Assembly: GCF_025698545.1 (NCBI RefSeq)
Contig: NC_068569.1
Coordinates: forward strand, 310,001 to 374,000
Length of the DNA: 64,000 nt
Origin: Gossypium raimondii
Lineage: Eukaryota > Streptophyta > Magnoliopsida > Malvales > Malvaceae
Reading direction: 5' to 3'
The position numbers and the translations under genes were made by a program. Positions 49,521 to 61,167 of this stretch are shown here, one piece after another (the stretch's first letter is position 1; each line of letters opens with the position of its first letter). Under the pieces are notes generated by a model. It was not told the DNA's origin, ran no database searches, and worked only from the letters and a program-made list of their open reading frames with translations.

Positions 49521-52500
49521 ATGTCGAGCGAGAAACTCCCCGTTGAGTTGTCCAAGGGCGTTAATGGTCTTGAGGAAATCATCCTCCGCGAGGCACGTGG
49601 AAGCTCAGCCGAGGTAATTTTTCCTTATTTCTTTCTTTTTTTAAATTCTAACTCCTTTTTGTTTCAGGATCTGTTCATTTTGATCTTTTCAGGTGTATTT
49701 ATATGGAGGACATGTGACATCTTGGAAGAATGAGCATGGCGAGGAGTTGCTTTTCGTCAGTAGTAAGGTGCTATGCGGTGGCAGTATTTTTTCTGGATTA
49801 TATGTTTGAATTAGGAGTATAATGGTAGGAGTAACTGTCCCTTAATTTTTTTTTTCAAGTTTTTTCACAAATTTGGAGGATTATAACTCAAATACTCATG
49901 TAAAATGAAGAGTCTGATAATATTCATTATATGTATTTCAAATCTTTTGTACTAACTGTTCATTTAGATCCATCTAATTTTATTTTAATTTTTAAATTAT
50001 TTAACGTCTCATTGTTGATATTGCAAAAGCAAATTTCTGGTAATGAATTGTCTTGTATTAATTCATAGATGTTAGAACTATGGAAGAGTTTGTGAATGCA
50101 AGATTCTCCATGAACATGGTTCTAAGGCTTGGGTTAATTTATGTAATTGTAATGTAAACCTTTTCATCATTTCTAATGGAGAAGCTGGTTTGCTTTCCAC
50201 TTTGCGCTTTTCAGCCCCAGATCCTTCTGTTGAGTCTGAAAGCAATTTCAAAAGTTAGACAGATTATCTGTTTTCTAGGTTGTAAAGCACTCTGAACCAT
50301 AATTCGGAACATGAAGGAGCATATTTTAACTGCTTACAATAATCGATTCACTGTTCATAAAATCAAATTCGAAATAACGCGTATTTGAAGAAATTGAATG
50401 AAATTTTTGAATTTGGTTGAAACTATGCATGCTATTTTGGACTGAAATTGTTTACATGTGCTTAGGCAAAGGAGTTATTCAGTTAGTTTTCTTCAGGCAA
50501 TGAATTCTTGTGTTAAACATAGCTTGTATTCCATTTTCTCTCCATTCATCGGTCATGCAAGGTACGGGAGTAGAAGAAAGTTTTTGGTTTATGAAAGATA
50601 AAAGTATGAATGTCTCAAATTTTACTGAATGCGCCAAATAAGAATTCATTAATTTATAGTTTCCTAAAAAGAGTGAACACCAAATATTGAAATGCAAGAT
50701 TTTAAGAAGATATTGTTTAGAGGATATCTGCTTTCTTGTTTCTAATGTAGTAGACATGTGTTTTCTGCAGGCATTGTTTAAGCCCTCAAAAGCAATTTGA
50801 GGAGGAATTCCAATATGCTTCCCTCAAGTATGGGCATCTCTTCTATTATTTTTGCTTGTTTAAACCACGATCATCCTGGTAACCTGCTTGTTTCCACAGT
50901 TTTCAAATCATGGTCCTCTTCAGTCCCATGGATTTGCTAGGAATAGATTTTGGAGCATTGGCCCTGATCCACCTGCTTTTCCAAAAAATTCATCCAGTAA
51001 CTCTCACATTGATTTGATCCTTAAGCTTTCTGAAGAAGATATGAAGATTTGGCCTCACAGGCAATTCTTTTTAAAAATCTCTCAGAGTTATTTTACATGA
51101 AGAGAGATTCCAAGTAGAACCTTGTGACCCATACTGTTGAGTAGCTGACTTGCTCCATGGCTTTGTCTTTTATTCCAGTTATGAATTCCGCCTGAGGGTA
51201 GCTTTGGGACTTGGAGGAGACCTAATGTTAACTTCTCGCATCAGGAACATGAATACTGATGGGAAGCCATTTACATTCGCATTTGCATATCACACTTATT
51301 TTTCTGTTTCTGACATCAGGTATCTTTAAGGATTTGTGATATTTCTAATCTTGTATGTGTCATGATGTTTAGTGATATTACTACCCGCAGGTTCATATTT
51401 GCACGTCTTTATTTCTAAATTTTGAAGATGCGTCGGTTGCTTTTCACATTTGTTATCCTAGGGATTAGCATTAATTTTATTAACTAAATGGCTAAATCTA
51501 TTTTTTATGCTACCAGCCTCTAGTTGATACCTGAGTCTAATATCCTCACCATGATTACAAACTTGTCTTTTCTTAGCATCAATAATTATAGCATTTTATA
51601 CTTTCCATTCTATAACAGTTTTGGAATAATGAAAGTAAAACAAGGGAATGGGTGGGAACTATGGTGACTATTCAACATGTTAGAGTGTGGCAAGTGTGTA
51701 GGTTCTTTTTGATTGGTTTAAATAATAAACAAGTATTCAATTCTCCAGTACTTTCCAAAATAAATTCATATCTTATTTGTAATGGGAGGTATGTTGGTCT
51801 TTCAATAGTAGAATCAAATTGCTGTGAAAGGTAATTAATTTAGGAACCCTTCTTCATTTTGATTGAGAATTAACCCATGAAGGATAGAGGTGCTCTTGAT
51901 TTATTTAGTTTTTGGTTGGCAAAAATATTTTGAAGCAAGGCTGAAGTCTTGTTTGTTGTCATATCCATTTACTTTTATCAATTTTCCTTTGGCTTAAATG
52001 AAGAACTATAATAAGTTGTCTATAAATTTGGATTCAGCAAACCTTGCATCTGAGTGGCTGATATTAGCTATTGATATTTTGTATGGCTCTTAAATTGATA
52101 TAGTTTACTCCCCATGAGCACATGCATTTCCAACTTTCTTCCTCATTCTCATTTTATTTTGCAACCTGTGCTAATGTCTATTGTTATAGGACAGAAATAC
52201 AGGAAGCAGCAAATTAAGAAATCTGGTTTTATGGTAGGCAAGAACCTTTAAAGTTGGGATCTAGTTTGATGAGAGAATAGTTGAGGATTATTTTTTCATT
52301 GGGAAAGGACTCAGTTGTCTGGTGAAAAGGCTAACTGATCCAGATTTGAATAGTTAGTGGAAAGTGAGTTGAGAATTTAGAGAACTATTTTAGTTTCTTC
52401 TGTAGGGTTGTACGAATCGAGCCTAAACCTATGTATGAAGCCTAGAGGCCCTAGACCTTCTTCTTCTTATTAATTCCCCACATTGCTTTATACTTAAATG

Positions 52501-54639
52501 CTAGAATAGACAACTATTCAAATCCTAACCAAATTATCTGAAAGTAACCTCCACATAGAAACCCTAGCCTTGAATCACATTCCAGTTCATGAGTAGCATT
52601 TCCAAATCACTGATCTTTCAATAAAAGTTTCTGTAAACCTCTTCCTTGCATTGCTACACTTTCAATAGTTTATTTATTCCTAGCTGAGATTTCCTGGGCT
52701 TACACTTGTTTCATTTTTTGTTAGTCATGAATTTCACACTTTCTAAAGTTCTAAGACATGTCCTATTGAGTGGGCTGTAGTTAAAATCACAATATAAAAA
52801 TTGTTTTTGCTATTATTTTTCTGGCAGATTTCAAAATCTTATTTTGTTGTTGTTGTTGTTTTTCTCCCCTTCCATTAAAGCTTATTTTATGGAGTTTGTA
52901 AAGTTGATAATTTATTTTTAAACATTCATCCAAAAAGTGTTTAGCAACTAGGTAAGAGTACTCTCGAGCTAAAGTTGTAAAACCTGTATTGCACAAGCAT
53001 GCCTTTCATTTTAATTGATGCTTTTATTTGTCTGGTACCTTTAGAAACAAAAACATACAAAATAGGTTTAGGGATTGATAGTTTTCTGTTTTTTATTTGT
53101 TCGTACATTAATAAATGGAGTCGCCCAATTACCTATACACTTGATCCCAGTCTTGGTAAACAGCAGAAAGTCGGAAATTGTTGCTCTTTGTGTGTTTAAA
53201 ATTTTGTCTTTGTGTGTGAGGCAATATATGGTCCTAATTCCTAAATCTAAGGCTTCTAGCGGGACCATCAATTGAAAGGATAAATTTTAGGCCTTTTAGA
53301 GTGCTGCAAACAAAGGGCTGGCTACATGCTGATGTGGCATACAGCTTAGATACAACCAAAAGACAAATAAATCAATCTCAATGAGTAAAACTAAGCAATT
53401 AATTGTAACATCAAAATACAAAAAGATAATTACACCGCATGTCTACAAAGCCATCAAATCTAGGGATGTAAATTCCGCTGAAGTAAAAGCTATAAAGCTC
53501 CTGCAATGAAACCTTTTTAACTGTCCATCTTAAATTTTTTTTTTTAATGGGAAGGGGGTATGATTAGCCATCTTGCTCCTCAACGGGTGGAACTAGTTCG
53601 TGGAAGAACATGTTACCCATGTTCAACTAATTTCATGATTATGCAATGGATTGGCTCATATGATCAGGATTTAAAATAACATAGCTGCTTGTGGTACAGT
53701 GAAGTTCGTGTGGAGGGATAGGGACACTTGATTATCTGGACAACTTACAGAACAAGGAACGATTTACTGAACAGGGAGATGCAATAACATTTGATACAGA
53801 AGTGAGTACATGATGACTTTATTTTTCAATTTTCTGTCACTTACATTTAGTTTGCTATTTAACTAATATTAATTGTGGTCATACAGGTGGACTGGATATA
53901 TACCTCAGTGCTCCTACAAAAATTGCAATTCTGGATCATGAGAAGAAGAGAACCTTTGCAATAAGCAAAGATGGACTCCCTGATGATGGTGAGGTTTCTT
54001 TTGACCACCTTTTTTTTTATCCTCGTTTTGATGTACTCGGGGCCTGATAATCATGTTTAAGCCAACATCTCTATTTACACAGAATTTTTTAAAATAAATC
54101 TTTGTCATGTTGTTCATTGCTATTTTATTGTAAAGGAACTACTTTGTCTATTTACTTCTGTATAAGTCTACTTAAGTTATGTGTGGTTTGAATTATCTTA
54201 GGAATGACATTTGAAACGTAAAATGTTTGAAATGAATTCTAAACTCCGGCTTGGATTTTTACCAGTCCCTGTAGATATACCAAATTCTGGTAATATTTGC
54301 ATATATAAAAATGCAGAAAAACATTCCAGAAAGTAGCCTGAAATGCCTTTCACATTTTAATAGTCGAAGTTGTTCCTTGCACTAAAGTTTTTATTTCTTC
54401 TGCATGTAGTGGTATGGAATCCCTGGGATAAAAAGGCAAAGGCTTTGGCTGATTTTGGAGATGATGAATACAAGCATATGCTGTGTGTTGAGACTGCTGC
54501 TATTGAGAAACCTATCACATTGACACCTGGTGAGGAATGGAGAGGGAGCCAAGAACTTTGTGCTGTTCCTCCTACTTACTGTGGAGGGCTGCTTGATGCT
54601 CGGAAAGTCCTCCAGTGTGCTGAAAAGATGCATTACTGA
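49521..54639 (+). pseudogene. Glucose-6-phosphate 1-epimerase (aldose 1-epimerase family), three disabling lesions
   Basis: Eight exons are recognisable: 49521-49613, 49693-49767, 50771-50827, 50900-51060, 51179-51319, 53700-53801, 53887-53988 and 54410-54639. Family landmarks are VYLYGGHVTSWKNEHGEELL, GGIPICFPQF, HGFARNRFW, FAFAYHTYF and the C-terminal WNPWDKKAKALADFG. The enzyme interconverts the alpha and beta forms of glucose 6-phosphate. Lesions: TGA at 50798-50800 where the family has Arg (KAI*GGIP); a 1-bp loss with TAG in exon 6 near 53719; and a 2-bp gain in the TA run of exon 7 near 53900. Intron 4 appears to begin with GC instead of GT (51061). Most of the frame is otherwise conserved, so inactivation is recent. 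Confidence 0.85.
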
Positions 54640-54818
54640 GATCACTATTGTGTATGGGTATTTTTTATATTCTAATAATGTTCTTTTAAACATCAGCTGA
54701 TAAACTTCATATGATGAATATCTAATGGTTGTTATTACCATTATCTTTCTGTCATTTTTGGTGATGGCTTAACATGTTTCATTCTGACCATAACATCTCT
54801 CCTCTTAAGCAATCATAG

Positions 54819-57315
54819 TGTAATGCCTAAATTTTACCCGGCCCTTAATAAATAAAAGTCCAGTTTTTTTTACCAGTCCAGAACCAAATAAAGTGGCCCA
54901 AAATACATGGCCCAAACTGAAATAAAATAGTCCCAAATGAAACTGCCCAATTACAACAAAATATGCCCAAACCCGATTAAACTAAAAGGCCCAAATTACA
55001 ATCGGCCTATATGGCCCAAGTCCAAACAAAACAGAGCCCAAATCGGACCCTAGCCCAAATCGAAGCTCGGGGAGCAGATGGAACCCTAGGGCAGCGCCGC
55101 AAGACAAGCCTCGCCTCCGAATCTCCGTGATCTTCACCTGCAAGGAAACAAACAACATATGGAAAGAAAATCATGGATTTGCGAATCAAAGATATAACCA
55201 GATTTTTTTTTCTTTCTTTGATTTATTATCATGGCTATAAAAGGCCATCAAACACACTGTAATCAAGATCGGATTTTCGAAATCAATAAAAGAAGTAGCA
55301 AATATTTTTCACAGCAAACACAAAAACTACATCAGGGGATTAATCAGGAAATACAAAGGTTGATACTTTTATTTTCGCATTTATTTTTTTACTAAATGCA
55401 AAATAAAGGGTAAAAGACTTATCTTTGCCCGCATCTGAAACGCTGTTAGGGCGGTTGAGGTTTGTCTCCGAGGATAGACGATTGGGAAACCGAAGGGTTT
55501 CCTAGGCTTTTGAGGTATTTTTCTTGATATTTTGACGGATTCGGACCTAGATTTGGGCCTAGGGGAGTCTAGAGGACCGAAAAGAGGATTTTCTTTTTTT
55601 ACCCACCATGACAGCGGTCTTGTCTTAGGAGACCGATGGCAAACACGGTGGCCGACAACCGACCGATGACCAGACCCCTGGCAGGACGACTTGGGAAGGG
55701 AGAGCTTTTGAAAGTTTTTTTTTAGAAAAGGGTTTCAAATGATTTTGTTGAAGATTGGGGGGCTTATATAGGGTACCAAAACGGTGTCATTTTGGACAGC
55801 TCCCCAGACACCCAAAACGGTGTTGTTTCGAGTACCTGACCCGGATCCGACCCAATCCACCTTAGGATTCGCGTGTTTTTATGCGGAGGGGTAAATTGCG
55901 CTTTTAGCCCCTCCGCCTTTTAATATATTTTCAATTAGGTTTTTTTATTTTTTTAAATTCGGCCTTTAATTTATTTTGAATTTCAATTTAATCCTTTTGA
56001 ACGGCGCCGTTTTAGAGGAGAAGGGAAAATTGCCCTTCCAGCCCCTCTATGTAATTCGCGCGTTCAATTTAATCCTCCAAACTTTATTTATTTGCGGATT
56101 TACCCCATATTTTTACTTGCAATCCAATTTAGTCCCTTTTTCATATTTCTTTAAAAATCAATATTTTTTGATAATGGAATGGTTTTTATCTTATCTTATA
56201 ATTCTCATATGTAATTATTATTATTTTGTATATATATGTTTTTTAAAGTATGTATTTATATCTTTGAAAAAACCAATATTTTCATATATTTTATATACAC
56301 ATGTTTAATTTATTTAATTAATTTTGATATTATTTCAATTGTTTTAAACCTATGTATTTTTATGTGTACATGTATTTTTTGTTGTTTATCATTTGCTTAT
56401 TAATTTGTGTTTGCATATTTTATTATTATCTTGCCTATTTATTTGATATTGTGCACGTCATTATCTTATTTATTTATTTGTTTATTCATATCATTTCTAT
56501 GAAATTATTGTATTTATTATTGGTATTTGTTTAAGGGCATTTATTCACATATTCAACATAACATTATACTATCTTTCATTTAATTTTAAAATAAAACGTT
56601 TCAAAATAGAGATAATACTCGTATTGAGGATTTTTCAAGGAAATTGAGCCCTAACGTATTGGATTCCGATTTTTTTTTGCAAAATATAACAATCGAGGAT
56701 TGCTCTTTAAATCAAATAGAATAAAACTTATCATTGGGAATTCAACGTGTTGTGTCCTAACGTATTGGATGTGACACGTTGATTTCTCGATATGAAGATT
56801 TTTTTAAAAATAATAAAGAAAATATTCCGAGTTTGGGATTTTGGAGGAATTGTGCCCTAACGTATTGGGCCGCGATTTCTTAAATCTTGAATAAATGGAT
56901 ATTCTTTTAAATTTTTATTGCACAAGTATTCTGACCTAATTCATTTTTGGGAAAAATTAGAATGTTGTGCCCTAACGCATTGGGTGTGGTATCTTCTTTC
57001 TCTAAAATGATAAGGGTCTTAATACGTAACTTTTTTTAAGTTTTTGCTAAGGATTACGTTTTTTTCTAAATTTTCAACATTAAGACATTAATTAATTAAC
57101 TAGGTACCAATTTTGGGCGTTACGAGGGTGCTAATCCTTCCTCGTACGTAACCGACTCCCGGATCCATTTTTCTAAAACTCGTAGACCAAAGCTATTTTT
57201 TAGGTGATCCAATCACACCTCAATAAAAGATTGGTGGCAACTCCCAATTTTTGTTTTCTTAAAGTCGACAACTATTTTTTTTGTTTTTTTAAAATAAATA
57301 AAAATGGTTTCGACA
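54819..57315 (+). mobile_element. Solo LTR, 2.5 kb, of a Ty3/gypsy element
   Basis: It starts TGTAATGCCTAAATTTTACC and ends AAAATGGTTTCGACA. The flanks are CATAG (54814-54818) and CATAA (57316-57320), a 5-bp target copy with one mismatch. The 3' part has GGGCGTTACGAGGGTGCTAA and GATTGGTGGCAACTCC, words I associate with Tat/Athila-type plant LTR ends. A repeated phrase, GTGCCCTAACGTATTGG, occurs four to five times between 56640 and 56990. No internal coding region or second LTR follows. Confidence 0.75.
55236..55242 (+). promoter_or_regulatory. TATA box of the solo LTR
   Basis: TATAAAA in the context GGCTATAAAAGGCC lies about 420 bp into the LTR, a usual place for the U3 promoter of such elements. 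Transcription would run rightward. Confidence 0.5.
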
Positions 57316-58210
57316 CATAATTTTTGGTTTTGCGATTGCTTGCAGTTTGTTTCTTTTAGTTCTTTTTGCATATAGTCGTGATGGGTCACTTCTTACGACA
57401 ATTAAGTTGGATTTTTGGTCAATGTCTTGCAACAATGCAGCAAGTAATTACTAATAGATTGTACATGCAGGATTGTCTTGAAAACGTGTGGATGGATCCT
57501 GGATTTTGATGGTTGGAGGATGGATTGGTGAAAAACTAAGCTAGGACATTGTTGAATAATGTTTGCTTCCAATGGTGACTGTTTCTCAACCAAATTAGAA
57601 ATGGATGGTAATATCTGGGGAGAGTTTCAAAGTGAACCCAACAAAAGCTTATAATAGAATTTGCCGATATATGTTGTGAAATTGCGTATTTTCATTGGAG
57701 TCTCCACCTGCCCCCATGTTGTTCCTTAGCAGCTATTGTATAATTTGTATTTACTTCATAAACTACTTTGATTCTTATTGAAATCTTGCTGATGTTGAAG
57801 ACTTTTATTCCAGCTTTCTGGATGAGCTTTGGGCTGTCTTACTCTTGTGAACGATTTTGATGACTTGGACAGGATATTATTATATGAATATGATACGAGA
57901 AAAATAAATAATAACATGATGCAAAAAAGTGAATTGTTAGTTTTGCTCTCAGGTTTCTGAACAATATTCTATTACTCTGTATTTGGTTGGAGGAAACTGG
58001 AATATCTGGAGTAAAAATAGGGATAAAAGGAATTAATTAAGATTACTGAATATATAATATATAATGAGAAAATGAGAAATGTTATTTACAATAATGTACA
58101 GTCGAGAATAATAATAAGAAGAAGAAGAAGAAGATTATCTATTTATTAGGTCATGAACCAAGTCTATGGGGAGTTGAAAGGATACACGCTAAGAACTTAA
58201 ATTTGATTAT
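57316..58210. other. Intergenic: 3' flanks
   Basis: Unremarkable sequence with an (AAG)n run at 58110-58132. It contains the 3' UTR side of the minus-strand gene at 58211. No coding sequence was recognised. Confidence 0.45.
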
Positions 58211-58967
58211 TCAATGGTTGTTCAAGTTCTGCCTATGCTTAAACCCTTGGAATTGCCAATATGGTCGTTTCTTATCTGAATCCGATTTAAACGAAGATGG
58301 TGAATCAAGCTTTCTGATTTGACTATTTGACTTGGAGTTGTTTTCCATCTTCTTCCTTGAGCTGGTTCCAATACTTAGTGTTAGCTCAACTTCACAATCA
58401 TCATCAGAGCCTTGGGTTACATCAACAGTACTAGTGAGGCTTGCAATTTTCATGGTGTCACCAGAGCAACAGCCAATCCTCTCCCTTGAGCTCCTATCAT
58501 CTTGAAAATTGAAATTATCCTCGCAACGAGTAGCTTGTGTTGTTAAATGGTGCTGGTTGATAATATCGCAACTACTGAAAGGACTAGCCCAGAATCTCTT
58601 TTGCTGAATTTCCCATTTCAGCTCATCCATCAATCTCTTTTGAACACTATACAGCCGGTGAAGTTCTCGTACCTGCAATTCCCATTTTTTAAAAATTATT
58701 TTCCATTACCAATTTACCATGTCCTAGTCATTACTTGCTTGATAGTTAATGTACTTTTAAGCCTACCTGGTGTTTGAAGGTATCTTCATGAATGTGCATT
58801 GTCTCTCTGATAGATTCCATGTTTTGGCTTTCAGGCGTTTCAAAATCCTTTTTCAGCTCTCTTGTTCGGAAATAGTCATCCACGAAATGCAGAGTAGAGG
58901 CACAGCAGCTGTTGGCGTTTCGGGAACTTGGTAATGTGTTTATGGCACATTCAAGTTTGGTTCCCGT
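58211..58967 (-). CDS. Plant-specific protein with an ELHRLYxxQ motif (DUF863-related?), start codon uncertain
   Basis: Two exons, 58767-58967 and 58211-58672, join in frame for up to 220 residues. The first has TKLECAIN and DDYFRTRELKKDFETPESQN. The junction gives KHQVRELHRLYSVQKRLMDEL, a pattern shared with the N-terminal region of DUF863-type plant proteins. The tail has DCEVELTLSIGTSSRKK and is Ser/Lys-rich; a nuclear location is possible. A good acceptor (CCCATTTCAG) precedes the frame at 58969. The codon where a start is expected reads ACG (58965-58967); the next in-frame ATG is 49 codons later at ESQNM. Either translation starts there, or an upstream exon supplies the start, or the gene is newly inactive. 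Function unknown. Confidence 0.55.
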
Positions 58968-58969
58968 GC

Positions 58970-61167
58970 CTGAAATGGGGTTAAATTCAAACCTATGGAC
59001 ATAAGCAGTACTGTAAGAAATAGCAAAAATCATATAAGACAGTAATATTCCTAGGAACTTTATACAGACATTCTGTAGTTGAAGAACAATGAAGAACAAC
59101 ACAAGCTTCTACAGTGTTTCAACTGCAAATTATTATAAACAAGTGAGATAATCGCTATGCATAGGAAAAAAAAACAGCAGTTATAGAATGCTCAAACACT
59201 GCAAGAAAGACAACCAAAATATAGAACAACATATATATATTCTTTACAGGAAAAGGAAGATGATGATGATGCAATTTGCATGAATATATACAAAAGCAAA
59301 AGCTGGTGTTTCTAATTTCTTCATTTTTTTTTTATAAATGGTGGTGAACAAGAACAACAGTATACATATGCTCGATTTGTCACTTTCAAGGCAGATGATA
59401 AAGAGTTTCATAGTATATAAGGAAATGAGTGAAGCAATTTTAGAAACAGACGTCTGTCCCCTTTACATTGATTGGTTCTCATTTAAATTTTTTCCACACA
59501 CCAATAATCATGTCAAATAAAAAAATCTCAGAAGTGCCATTAATCCAACGCTAGAGCTCAGTAGCCATGTGGCCTCCTCACATGTTCGGTCAACCTCTTA
59601 GTATCCTTATTTCTTATAATATGAAGTTTGATTTTCTTACTCTTTATTAATTAAGTTGACAACCAATGAATGGATTATGAACATCTTAGTTTTCCCAGGT
59701 GACAGCAGCTTAATAATTTTTGTCAATCAATAATTGATGATGATTTAACTCTCTAAAATCTAAGTGTAAATGTGAATCGAATTAACATATAATACGTGGA
59801 ATCTTGGTTCCAAATGCTAGGTAGACTGTGTTGAAACTCAAAGCATGCGTCTATGGAAAAGAAAAACACATCATTCATTGATTGAGCTTAAAAGTGAGGG
59901 GTGAATGGCGTTGGTGCGTTGGCATTTGGATGAAGGGAGCACGCGTTGTAGCCATTCAGAGGCGCAAGCCGCAATATTGTGGACCTCACCATTGCCTTCC
60001 CTTTGTTTTTCTTTAAATTGTCCAACCAAACACAGCCACAAACCTTGGTCATCATCAGTCTTATTTCCACAAACACACAAACCATCTCCTTTCTCCTATC
60101 CCATCCTTTTTCAACCATTACGCACTCTGTCTCTTTCTTTGTTAAGCCCCTCACAATTCTGTAAGCCTATTTGAAGTAGAGTTTTAACCTTTTTTTTATT
60201 CTCTCCTTTTTAACAAAAATCTTCACACTAAAATAGGTTTGAATTCTGTAATCAATATTCAAAATATATCATCAACTATTGAGTATAATGGTAAGACATA
60301 CAGCACTCTAAGAATAAAATATAAGTTTAAACATTAAAGACATATTAAAAGAGACAACCATAAATCTTAAATATGGATCATAAAATCAACAACACAATTT
60401 TACTTATAACTCCATTGCATATGTATGCTCAAATTAGACTTGTTCATGGACCGAGCTACCTCTCTAGGCCGGAAAGCCTGCTCAAAGTTTGGGAAGGTTT
60501 GAGTAAAATATTAAACCCAAAAAATGAGTTTTGGCAAAAACTTTAATTTTTTTAAATTTATAATACTTTATATGGTGTTGTTTTTATATATTATGTAATT
60601 TATAACACATTAAAAAACAAACCTATACTAAATATATAATACCACTATATTGTCAATAAATAAAAATATATAAAAATATTAAATATTAAATTAATATAAT
60701 AAAATTTTTAAATTTTTTAATTTATGGAAAACTTAAGATGAATTTGAATTAATTTTTTGCAAATATAGACGAAAGTAAAATTTTAGGCCCATATGTTAAG
60801 TTAAACAAACATAAAAGTATTAATACCATCCTTTAAACATGATCTAAACCCAATCTAACTTAAAGAGTACTTTTAAATTCAAGTCACTTTAAAAAAAAAT
60901 TTAAATGAAGCGTTGATCCAAATGCTAAGTCTAGTTTTTAAATAAAAGCTAGTTTATATTTCGATAATGGGCCAAATCTTTAATTTCATTTATTGGACTT
61001 CAATTTGCAAGATGAGAGACTAGAGTTGTTATTTTTTATATCTGAAATAGATTTTGCCATTTGGGCTTAGTAGGTTTGATTGAGTCTTGGGTTAACCTGA
61101 GTTTGGCTTACATTAGTTATTATATTTTTAATTTTTTTTAAATTCAATTCAATTATTTGCTCTATTT
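58970..61167. other. Intergenic, includes a MITE relic
   Basis: A leader-like pyrimidine-rich stretch at 59990-60160 has open frames on both strands without recognisable content. The rest is AT-rich, with the MITE relic at 60435. No gene was recognised. Confidence 0.45.
60435..60900. repeat. Degenerate MITE relic, same family as 16520
   Basis: It opens TAGACTTGTTCATGGACCG and keeps TAGGCCGG, AAACCC and the AT-rich core also found near 7600. The far end has ATGATCTAAACCCAATC. The related block at 38880-39000 shares the tail (AATATGGATGAGC-type). Edges are approximate. Confidence 0.5.

Noticed and set aside
59888-60174. Overlapping 60-89-codon frames on both strands
   Set aside because: Opposite-strand frames in a pyrimidine-rich stretch with no recognised content.
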